From contig NZ_JAINVH010000048.1 of the NCBI RefSeq assembly GCF_020400825.1, forward strand, positions 1-43,185: a stretch of DNA of 43,185 nt, in the 5' to 3' direction. Each line of letters begins with the position of its first letter. Positions within the stretch are counted from its first letter, which is position 1. Both the position numbers and the translations under genes were made by a program. Under the pieces are notes generated by a model, which saw only the letters and a program-made list of their open reading frames with translations, searched no databases and had not been told where the DNA came from. Below, one piece after another: positions 7,133 to 14,338 of the stretch. The DNA is from Streptomyces sp. HPF1205. Lineage in GTDB: Bacteria; Actinomycetota; Actinomycetes; Streptomycetales; Streptomycetaceae.

Positions 7133-9235
7133 GTGGATGAGGCGAACGGGGACGCGGGCACGCCCTCGGCGGACCCGTCGGGGACCGGGGACGGTGCGGC
7201 GGCGCACCGGGTGCCGGGCCAGCGCGACCCCGCGGCGCGTTCGGAGCCGCCTTCCGAACCGCCTTCCGAACCGCGTTCCGAACCGCCTTCCGACTCCGGT
7301 GCCGCGCGCCTTCCCGCACCGGCCGACGGCGGCGAGGCGGACGCACGCGCCGCAGCGCGCCCGGTGCCCCGGCCCGCCGCCGGTCCGGACGGCCACGGGG
7401 CCCTGTCCGACGCCGAGTTGGTCGCCCAGGTCCGCGGCGGCCGGGACAGCGCGTACGGGGAGCTGTACCGGCGGCATGCCGAGGCCGTGCGCCGCTATGC
7501 CCGCACCTGCTGCCGGGACGCCCACACCGCCGAGGATCTGACCGGCGAGGTCTTCGCCCGTACGCTGCAGGCGATCCGCGGCGGCAGCGGTCCCGAGTCC
7601 GCGGTGCGCGCCTACCTGCTCACCACGGTGCGGCGGGTCGCCGCGGCCTGGGGCAACTCGACGCGGCGGGAGCACCTGGTCGAGGATTTCGCGGTGTTCG
7701 CGGTCTCCTCGGCAGGGGCGGGCGCGGCGCAGGCGACGGCGGACGTCGGCGCGGACGTATGCGCCATGCGGGAGGCCGAGCGGTCGCTGGCCGTCCAGGC
7801 GTTCCGCACGCTGCCCGAGCGCTGGCAGACCGTGCTGTGGCACACCGCGGTCGAGGAGGAGTCGCCCAGCGCGATCGCCCCGATGCTGGGGCTGACGCCC
7901 AACGCCACCGCCGTGCTGGCGCACCGGGCGCGTGAGGGACTGCGCCAGGCGTACCTCCAGGCGCACGTCAGCAGTGCCCTGACCGCCGAGGGCGCGTGCG
8001 CGCGGTTCGCCGACCGGCTCGGCGCGCACGCCCGCGGCGCCCTGCGGACGCGCGCGGACCGCGAGCTGAACCGTCACCTCAAGGAGTGCGCGCGCTGCTC
8101 GGCCGCCTCCATGGAGCTCGCCGACCTGAACGCGACGCTCAAGGGGCTGCTGCCGGTCGCGTACATCGGATGGTTCGCCGCCGCGGCCGCCGCAAAGGCC
8201 GCCGCCGTCGTGGCCGGCGGGACCGCCGCCGGTGCCGCGGCCGGAGCCGCGGCCGCGACTGCTTCCGGCGGCACCGGCGCGGCAGTGGGCGGGGGTACGG
8301 GCGCGGCAGTGGGCAGCGGTTGGACGGCGAGCGGGGGCGCGGCGGCCGCGGAAGGGCTCGGCGCCCCCGTCAAGGCCGGGGCTGTCGCGGCGGGCGTGGT
8401 GGTGGCCGCCGCGGCGACCGCTGTCGCCCTCGCCCTCACCGGCGGCCACGGAAAGCCGGGCCACCACCGGCCCGCGGCCCAGCCGTCGGCGGCCTCTCCG
8501 GTCATCACGCTGCCGCCGGCTCCGGCGAAACCGTCGCCCCGCGTTCCCGCCGCCGTACCGCCGCCCACCGTTACGTCCAGGCCGTCGCCCGCGCCCACGA
8601 CCTCGCGGCCCGCCCCGACCCCGGCCCTGTCACCGACACCGTCACCGTCGCCGACTGCGGTCGCTCCACGGACTCCGGTCCCCGCCCCACCCGCCTCCAC
8701 GTCCGCCCCGACGCCGCCGCCCACCACGCCGCCGACCGCCCCACCGCCCACCGCGCCGCCCCCGCCCCCGCCGCCTCTCGTCTCGTACCGGCTCGACGCG
8801 CTCGGCCTCAGCGGCGCCGGCGGCGGTTCCGCGCCGACCATCCGGCCGTCCTTCTCGCCGCTCGGCTGGCGGTGGGACCGCTGGGGGCTGTCGGTCGGCG
8901 GCACCCGTTACGCACACGGGGTCACCGTGCACGCCCCCTCCGAGCTCACCATCGACCTCAATCGTTCGTGCGTGGCCTACGACGCCGAGGTGGGCGTGGA
9001 CGACCTGGCCCGGTTCGGGGGCGCGGGGGTGCGCTTCTTCGTGGACGGCGACGGCACGCCGCTGTGGTCGTCCGCGGTGGTGCGCGGCGGTGACCCGGCG
9101 GTGGCGGCACACGTAAGTCTCACCGGTTACCGGACACTGACCCTGCGGGTGACGGCCGTACGGCGCGGCCCCGGGCTCGGGCTCGGCCTCGGCGACCTGG
9201 CGGACTGGGCCGACGCGGTGATCCGCTGCCGTTAG
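7133..9235 (+). CDS. Membrane-anchored ECF sigma factor fused to zinc finger and NPCBM carbohydrate-binding domain
   Basis: A 700-residue one-protein signalling device. Residues 1-90 are disordered with a Ser-Glu-Pro-Pro repeat. Sigma region 2 spans about 95-165 (LVAQVRGGRDSAYGELYRRH onward) and region 4 about 220-275 (LPERWQTVLWH, then a helix-turn-helix). An H-x3-C-x2-C motif (HLKECARC, near residues 315-321) is the zf-HC2 type found in anti-sigma factors. A hydrophobic helix follows at about 416-437, then a 110-residue Pro/Thr-rich spacer suited to crossing the cell wall. The end (about 550-700) is an NPCBM domain (RYAHGVTVHAPS, VGVDD, DWADAV). Inferred topology: sigma part inside, sugar-binding part outside. 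I recall ECF groups with such C-terminal extensions in Actinobacteria, but cannot assign a group number safely. Release of the sigma part would need proteolysis or a shape change. GTG 7133 lacks a good ribosome site, so the start is uncertain. Confidence 0.88.
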   Translation: MDEANGDAGTPSADPSGTGDGAAAHRVPGQRDPAARSEPPSEPPSEPRSEPPSDSGAARLPAPADGGEADARAAARPVPRPAAGPDGHGALSDAELVAQVRGGRDSAYGELYRRHAEAVRRYARTCCRDAHTAEDLTGEVFARTLQAIRGGSGPESAVRAYLLTTVRRVAAAWGNSTRREHLVEDFAVFAVSSAGAGAAQATADVGADVCAMREAERSLAVQAFRTLPERWQTVLWHTAVEEESPSAIAPMLGLTPNATAVLAHRAREGLRQAYLQAHVSSALTAEGACARFADRLGAHARGALRTRADRELNRHLKECARCSAASMELADLNATLKGLLPVAYIGWFAAAAAAKAAAVVAGGTAAGAAAGAAAATASGGTGAAVGGGTGAAVGSGWTASGGAAAAEGLGAPVKAGAVAAGVVVAAAATAVALALTGGHGKPGHHRPAAQPSAASPVITLPPAPAKPSPRVPAAVPPPTVTSRPSPAPTTSRPAPTPALSPTPSPSPTAVAPRTPVPAPPASTSAPTPPPTTPPTAPPPTAPPPPPPPLVSYRLDALGLSGAGGGSAPTIRPSFSPLGWRWDRWGLSVGGTRYAHGVTVHAPSELTIDLNRSCVAYDAEVGVDDLARFGGAGVRFFVDGDGTPLWSSAVVRGGDPAVAAHVSLTGYRTLTLRVTAVRRGPGLGLGLGDLADWADAVIRCR
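7241..7288 (+). repeat. Four 12-bp coding repeats in the sigma factor N-terminus
   Basis: Four in-frame 12-bp units of the type TCCGAACCGCCT encode Ser-Glu-Pro-Pro/Arg four times (codons 37-52). Multiples of 12 bp can expand or shrink without changing frame. Confidence 0.7.
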
Positions 9236-9353
9236 GCGCGGGAGGCCGCCGGTCCCGCGAGGCGACGACCGGCCCGGCCCTGTGGCCCGGCCGCCGCCCC
9301 GGGGCGCTGGTCCCGGCTCCCGGACGCGGCTCCCTGCGTCCCTGCGTCCCGGC

Positions 9354-10085
9354 TCAGCGCACCTCGCACACGCCGTCGGCGCAGTCGTCGGCGTCCGGGG
9401 CGGCGTCGGCGCCCGTCCCGGTCGTACGCACCGGCTCCGGCTCGGACGCCTGCGCGGTCTCCTCGGCCACCTGTTCCAGGACCTGGAGGAAGGTGGAGGT
9501 CTCCTGACCGCCCTGCACCGCCCACTTGCCTTCGAAGACGAAGGTCGGAACGGCGGTGATGCCCAGGGCGCGGGCCTCCTCGACCTCGGCGAGGACCTCC
9601 GCGCGCAGCTCGTCGCCGGCGAGGAAGGCGGAGACCCGGGCCGGGTCGAGGCCCTCGGCGGCCGCGGCCTCGGCGAGGTGCTCCGGGTCGCCGACATCCT
9701 TGCCGCCCGAGAAGTGGTCGGCCATCAGGCGGCCCTTCAGCCTGGCCTGCGCGTCGGCCCCGTACTCGTCCAGGGCGAACCGCAGCAGGCGGTGGGCGAG
9801 CAGCGTGTTGTTCTCCAGCGCGTCGTCGAAGGCGAAGGTGAGCCCTTCCGCGGCGCCCAGCTCGGCGATGCGGTCGTCCATGGCGGCGGCTCGCGGGCCG
9901 AACTTCGCCGCCAGCACCTCGCGGTGCGGGCGCGGCTCGTCCGGCGCGGACGGGTCGAGCTGGAAGGGCCGGTACACCACCTCGACGTCCTCGCCCTGCG
10001 GGAACGCCCCCAGCGCGCGCTCGAAGCGGGCCTTTCCGATGTAGCACCAAGGGCATACGACGTCCGAGTAGATCTCGACCTTCAC
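9354..10085 (-). CDS. FrnE-type DsbA family thiol oxidoreductase
   Basis: A 243-residue cytoplasmic protein (no signal peptide) of the DsbA/FrnE family, with a thioredoxin fold interrupted by an all-helical domain. The catalytic CPWC is at residues 11-14, and the cis-proline loop TAVPTFVFEGKWAVQGGQ lies near residue 185. The last residues carry C235-x4-C240. Deinococcus radiodurans FrnE is described with the same pair, an N-terminal CXXC and a C-terminal CX4C, so the tail may be a second redox site. GTG 10085 is chosen because homologous sequence (KVEIYSDVVCPWC) starts there; the open frame upstream is Arg-rich and not protein-like. It lies downstream of the AfsR-like gene on the same strand, 82 bp away, and is convergent with the sigma factor gene. 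Confidence 0.9.
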   Translation of the reverse strand: MKVEIYSDVVCPWCYIGKARFERALGAFPQGEDVEVVYRPFQLDPSAPDEPRPHREVLAAKFGPRAAAMDDRIAELGAAEGLTFAFDDALENNTLLAHRLLRFALDEYGADAQARLKGRLMADHFSGGKDVGDPEHLAEAAAAEGLDPARVSAFLAGDELRAEVLAEVEEARALGITAVPTFVFEGKWAVQGGQETSTFLQVLEQVAEETAQASEPEPVRTTGTGADAAPDADDCADGVCEVR

Positions 10086-10167
10086 CGCGTTCTCGTTCCT
10101 GCTCGTAGGAATCCCGTGCGGCCCCCGCCCGCGCCTTCGCCTGCGGCAACCGAGTGGCGACCGCCGC

Positions 10168-13100
10168 CTATTCCCGCGCCCGTACGCGCGCACCGCCCGC
10201 CTTCTGGCCCGTGCCCGCACGAAGGTCCACGCCGCCGCCGAGGCCCACGCCGATCCCGGGGTCCGCGCCCTCACCGAGGTCCGCGCCCTGCGCCAGTGTC
10301 CGCAGCAGCTGCGCCGCCCGTTCGCGGTCCAGGGCGGTGCCCGTGGCGCGGGCCGCCTCGCGTTCCTCGCGGGTCAGGCGGTCGCGGGCCAGGGCTCGTA
10401 CGCGGGCGTCCGCCTCCTGTTCGGGGGCGGAGCGCGGGAGCTCGGCGCGCAGGCAGTCGGCCACGACGCCTAGGACGAGGGCCGCGTACGTGTCGCCATA
10501 GGCGGCGAGGACGGAAGCGGCGACGTCGAACTGGGAGGCGACGACGGGCTCGGTGCAGCCGAGTTCGAGGCTCAGCCGGGCGGCCTCGGCCAGCTCCGTC
10601 AGGGCGGCGGGCGCGTCGCCCTCGGCAGCACTGATACGTGCCGCCAGGTTCAGCAGCAGGACGCGGAACACGGGCGGCGGGGACCCGTCCGCCGCATGGG
10701 CGGCTGCCAGGTCGTACATCGCCCGTGCCTCATCGACCGCGCCGCGGCGCAGCAGCAGAACGGCCTGCAGGCAACGGATGTAGGTGCGGGCGTCGTGGAC
10801 GGCGTACCGCTCGGCCTCCTCCGCGGCCTGGTCGGCGACCTTGGTGGCGGTGCCGTCGTCACCCGACAGGTGCGCGAGTTCCGCCAGCCGCGCGAGTACG
10901 AAGGGGCCCTCGCCGTAGGCGCGCAGCTCGCGGCCCAGGCGGTACGCGGTCTCGTAGTCACGGCGGGCGGCCTCGTAATTGCCGCGCAGCGCCTCGATCT
11001 CGGCGCCCGCGCTGTGCACCTGGGCGCGGATCCAGCGGTCGCCCAGGCGCGCGGCGAGTTCCTGCAGCTCGGCCCGGTCCGCGTCGGCCGCCGCGGCCCC
11101 GCCCGGCGAGTCGACGGTGACATGGGTGCGGAACATCAGCGCGGCCGCGACTTCCCAGTCGCCGCCATGGGCACGGCAGTTGGCGACGACCTCGTCGGTA
11201 TGGCCGCGCAGCGACGCGGTACCGCCGAGCGAGTACAGCGTGAACGGCCACAGCAGGCCGGGAAAGCGCGCCGCCTCCGGACCGCCGCCTCCGTACGCCG
11301 CCGCCAGCCGCCGTGCCGTCTCGCGCGACTCCTCGGCGGACCACTGCTCGTGCGACGGGCGATCGCTGTTGACGAAGAAGCGCAGCATGTGCAGGTCGTT
11401 GCGCGGCCAGTAGAGGGCGTCGGCCGGTTCGGCGGCCCGCAGGACGGGGGCGTCGGCCGGTACGGCGGCGGGCCGGCCCGACCGCTCGTCGTCCGGCGGT
11501 GCGGCCAACGGTCCCGCAGGCGGCCCGGCCGGCGGTGCGGCCACTGACGGCGCGAAGAACCGGTCGCCGATCGCGGCCACGCGGTTCAGCCAGCCGCTCG
11601 CCTCGTCACGGTAGTTGCGCAACCACCAGAACCAGCCCATCGCCACGGCCGTCGCGATGGCGTCCTCTTCCTCGCGGCGGGTGATGGTGCGGTGCAGGAC
11701 GGCCCTGACGTTGTCCAGTTCCGTCTCCAGGACGTCCAGCCAGCGCAGTTGGTCCGCGCCGCGCAACCGCGGGTCGACGTCCCGGGCGAGGTCGCGGAAG
11801 TACGCGGTGTGCCGGGCCTCGGCCGCCGCCAGGTGCTCGGGCCGCTCCCGGGCCCGCTCCGCGGCGTACTCGTGGATGGTCTCCAGCAGCCGGTAGCGCG
11901 TGCCCGTGGGACGGCCGTGGTCGGCGACGAGCAGGGACTTGTCCACCAGGCCCGTCACCGCTTCGAGGGTGTCCGGCCCGCACACCGCCTCGGCGGCGGC
12001 CAGGGTGCAGCCGCCGGCGAAGACGGTCAGCGCGCTCAGCGTCGTGCGCTCGTGCTCGGTCAACAGGTCCCAGCTCCAGTCGACCACCGCGCGCAGTGTC
12101 TGCTGGCGCGGCAGCAGCGTGCGGCTGCCGCCGGTCAGCAGGCGGAAGCGGTCGTCGAGGCGGTCGGCGATCTGGCGCGGGGACAGGGCGCGCAGCCGGG
12201 CCGCGGCCAGTTCGATGGCCAGTGGCAGGCCGTCCAGGCGGCGGCAGATCACGCGGACCGCGTCGGCGTCGGCGTCCACGTCCTCAGCCGCGCCCGGTCT
12301 TACGGCGGCGGCGCGCTCGGCGAACAGCCGGTACGCGGGCAGCGGCGGCAGCGGCTCCACGGGCCGGACGACCTCCCCCGGTACGCCGAGTGGCTCGCGA
12401 CTCGTCGCCAGCACGGTCACCCCCGGGCACTGGGCGAGCACCTCGCCGGCCAGGTCCGCGGCGGCCTCGATCAGGTGCTCGCAATTGTCGAGGAGGAGCA
12501 GCAGGCGGCGTGGGGCGCAGTGTTCGACGATTCTGGTGAGCGGGTCCTCGGGCAGCCCGGCGGATTCCGGGCCGAAGGGCCCGGCGCCGACGGCTCCGGG
12601 GCCGACCGGGCCGGGGCCGGCTGGGCCGGCGGCAGAGGGGCCGGGGCCGACCGTTCCAGCCCCCGCGGGTCCCGCGCCCGCGGGTCCGGCACCTGCGGCT
12701 CCCACCGGTTCCGGCTGCTCGGTCCGGGGGCTCGCATGGTCCGCCCCGCCGGGTTCGGGACGGAGGTGATCGCTCGTGAGGGGGTCGCGGCGGGGGGAAC
12801 GCAGAAGCGTGTCGCGGCGGCCGAGGGCGCTCAGGACGGCGTGCGGAACAGCCGCCGGTTCGTCGAGCGGGGCGAGTTCGGCCAGCCAGACGCCGTCCGG
12901 ATAGGCGTCCTGCGCCGCCTCCGCGGCCTCCTGCGAGAGCCGGGTTTTGCCGGAACCGCCCGGTCCGGTCAGTGTCACCAGCCGCGCGCCGGCCAAGTCG
13001 GCGGCAAGGGAGCGCAGTTCCTTCTCCCGTCCCACGAAACTGGTCAGGCGGGCGCGGAGGTTACCGGGCCGCCGCAATGGAGCCGAGGTGAAGGCGGACG

Positions 13101-13938
13101 CCTTGGCTGCGGAAGCGGGGCCGGACGCCTTGGCTACGGGGGCGGACGCCTTGGCTACGGGCGCGGGCTGCGGTGGCATGGCCGCAAGGGCGGCGGAGCG
13201 CGGACCGGGGGCCGGGGACTCCGCTTGGCGCAGCAACTCGGCGTGCAGGGCGCGCAACTCCGGGCCCGGGTCCGCGCCCAGGGCCTCGGCCAGTACCCCC
13301 CTCGCCTCCTCGTACGTGACCAAGGCGTCGGCGGTACGGCCCGCGGCGCGCAACGCCCTGATCAGCTGGGCCCGGAACGCCTCGTCCAGAGGATGGTCGG
13401 CGACCGCCTGCCGCAGCGCGGCCAAGGCGTCGGCGTTTCTGCCGAGAGCGAGGTCGGCCTCCACGCGCAGGCGCACGGCGGTGAGCCGCAACGCCTCGGG
13501 GCGGGCCGAGGCCGCGGCGCGGTCGGGCAGGTCGGCGAGGGCGGGGCCGCGCCACAAGGCCAAGGCGGCGTCCAGGCTGGCGGCCGCCGACTCGGCGCTG
13601 CCCGCGCTCAGGGCCGCTTCCCCCTCACGCAGGAACCGTTCGAACCGGTGCAGGTCGACCGTGTCCGGGTCGGCCGTCAGCCGGTAGCCGCCTGGCTCGG
13701 AGGCAATCGCGTCGCGCCCCAGGACGCGCCGCAGCCGGCCGACGAGCGCCTGGAGCGCGCCCGGCGCGTCGGCGGGCGGGTCCTGCGCCCAGACCTCCGC
13801 CATCAGCTCTTCGGGAGTGAGGGTTCGCCCGGCATTGACGGCCAGGACCGTGAGCAATGCGCGCAGCCTGCCGCCGGCCACGGGCACGACGCGCTCGCCG
13901 TCCCGTACCTGTGTGACCCCGAGCACCGCGTATCGCAC
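10168..13938 (-). CDS. Large AfsR-like BTAD regulator with NB-ARC ATPase and TPR region
   Basis: A 1256-residue regulator. It has an OmpR-type winged helix (about 1-95), a BTAD helical domain (about 100-245), a signal-transduction ATPase (about 295-560) with Walker A GPGGSGKT near 323 and Walker B LLLLLDNCEH near 480, then a long helical TPR-like region to the C-terminus. The family (AfsR/SARP-large) activates secondary metabolism and stress genes, with nucleotide binding acting as a switch. Two low-complexity insertions are unusual: a Lys-Ala-Ser repeat linker before the ATPase, and about 70 Gly/Pro/Ala residues between Walker A and Walker B. GTG 13938 fits the start of the conserved domain (VRYAVLGVTQV); CACAAT lies 6 nt upstream, so a leaderless transcript is possible. 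No biosynthetic cluster is visible within the window to hint at its target. Confidence 0.9.
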   Translation of the reverse strand: MRYAVLGVTQVRDGERVVPVAGGRLRALLTVLAVNAGRTLTPEELMAEVWAQDPPADAPGALQALVGRLRRVLGRDAIASEPGGYRLTADPDTVDLHRFERFLREGEAALSAGSAESAAASLDAALALWRGPALADLPDRAAASARPEALRLTAVRLRVEADLALGRNADALAALRQAVADHPLDEAFRAQLIRALRAAGRTADALVTYEEARGVLAEALGADPGPELRALHAELLRQAESPAPGPRSAALAAMPPQPAPVAKASAPVAKASGPASAAKASAFTSAPLRRPGNLRARLTSFVGREKELRSLAADLAGARLVTLTGPGGSGKTRLSQEAAEAAQDAYPDGVWLAELAPLDEPAAVPHAVLSALGRRDTLLRSPRRDPLTSDHLRPEPGGADHASPRTEQPEPVGAAGAGPAGAGPAGAGTVGPGPSAAGPAGPGPVGPGAVGAGPFGPESAGLPEDPLTRIVEHCAPRRLLLLLDNCEHLIEAAADLAGEVLAQCPGVTVLATSREPLGVPGEVVRPVEPLPPLPAYRLFAERAAAVRPGAAEDVDADADAVRVICRRLDGLPLAIELAAARLRALSPRQIADRLDDRFRLLTGGSRTLLPRQQTLRAVVDWSWDLLTEHERTTLSALTVFAGGCTLAAAEAVCGPDTLEAVTGLVDKSLLVADHGRPTGTRYRLLETIHEYAAERARERPEHLAAAEARHTAYFRDLARDVDPRLRGADQLRWLDVLETELDNVRAVLHRTITRREEEDAIATAVAMGWFWWLRNYRDEASGWLNRVAAIGDRFFAPSVAAPPAGPPAGPLAAPPDDERSGRPAAVPADAPVLRAAEPADALYWPRNDLHMLRFFVNSDRPSHEQWSAEESRETARRLAAAYGGGGPEAARFPGLLWPFTLYSLGGTASLRGHTDEVVANCRAHGGDWEVAAALMFRTHVTVDSPGGAAAADADRAELQELAARLGDRWIRAQVHSAGAEIEALRGNYEAARRDYETAYRLGRELRAYGEGPFVLARLAELAHLSGDDGTATKVADQAAEEAERYAVHDARTYIRCLQAVLLLRRGAVDEARAMYDLAAAHAADGSPPPVFRVLLLNLAARISAAEGDAPAALTELAEAARLSLELGCTEPVVASQFDVAASVLAAYGDTYAALVLGVVADCLRAELPRSAPEQEADARVRALARDRLTREEREAARATGTALDRERAAQLLRTLAQGADLGEGADPGIGVGLGGGVDLRAGTGQKAGGARVRARE
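12565..12710 (-). repeat. Collagen-like Gly-Ala-Gly-Pro coding repeat inside the ATPase domain
   Basis: Imperfect 6- to 18-bp units give runs such as GAGPAGAGPAGAGTVGPGP on the minus strand. The run interrupts the ATPase domain of the AfsR-like protein between Walker A and Walker B. It is likely an expanded surface loop. Confidence 0.65.
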
Positions 13939-14338
13939 GCACCTATTGTGCTCGGCTTCCGCCCCCGGCGGGCCTGCCGTCCGCGTGCCGGGCCGCGCCA
14001 CCGCTCGGTCCGCGCAGCCTGATCAGGAAGTCCAGGCATATCGGGGCTTGGCCACGTCGTCAGGAGCCGGCGCGCGGGCTGGAGGGCCCGCGCTCCCGCA
14101 CGCATCCCCGCACGCCGTCGAGGAACTCGTCCGCCTGCCGCAGGGACCAGCGGCGCGCGGGAATCGGTCCTCGTCAGACCCACGGTCAGCTCGCGGTGAG
14201 GCGCCGGCCCGGGGTGGGCCACGGCGATGTGCGGCATCAGCTCGTCGCGGGCCCGGGACGGGCGTCGCGCCCCGGGCCGGCCCGCCACCCGGACGGGGCA
14301 TCCTCATCCGGTCCGACCGATGATCCGAGCGGAACTGC
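13939..14338. other. 400-bp gap between tmk and the AfsR-like gene, with possible gene remnant
   Basis: No intact gene, tRNA or clear promoter is visible. On the minus strand one frame gives MPHIAVAHPGPAPHRELTVG (from 14236 downward), and a different frame gives protein-like sequence RRWSLRQADEFLDGVRGC (about 14157-14100) ending at a TGA near 14062. Two protein-like pieces in different frames suggest a frameshifted remnant of a short gene, but I do not recognise the family. A GC-rich inverted segment (GGGCCCGGGAC / GCGCCCCGGGCC, 14249-14280) could be a terminator for tmk. Confidence 0.35.

Noticed and set aside
11692..14022. Long open frame on the plus strand, antisense to the AfsR-like gene
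   Set aside because: Composition is Gly/Arg/Gln-rich without domains; GC-rich DNA leaves antisense frames open. The minus-strand frame has clear domains.
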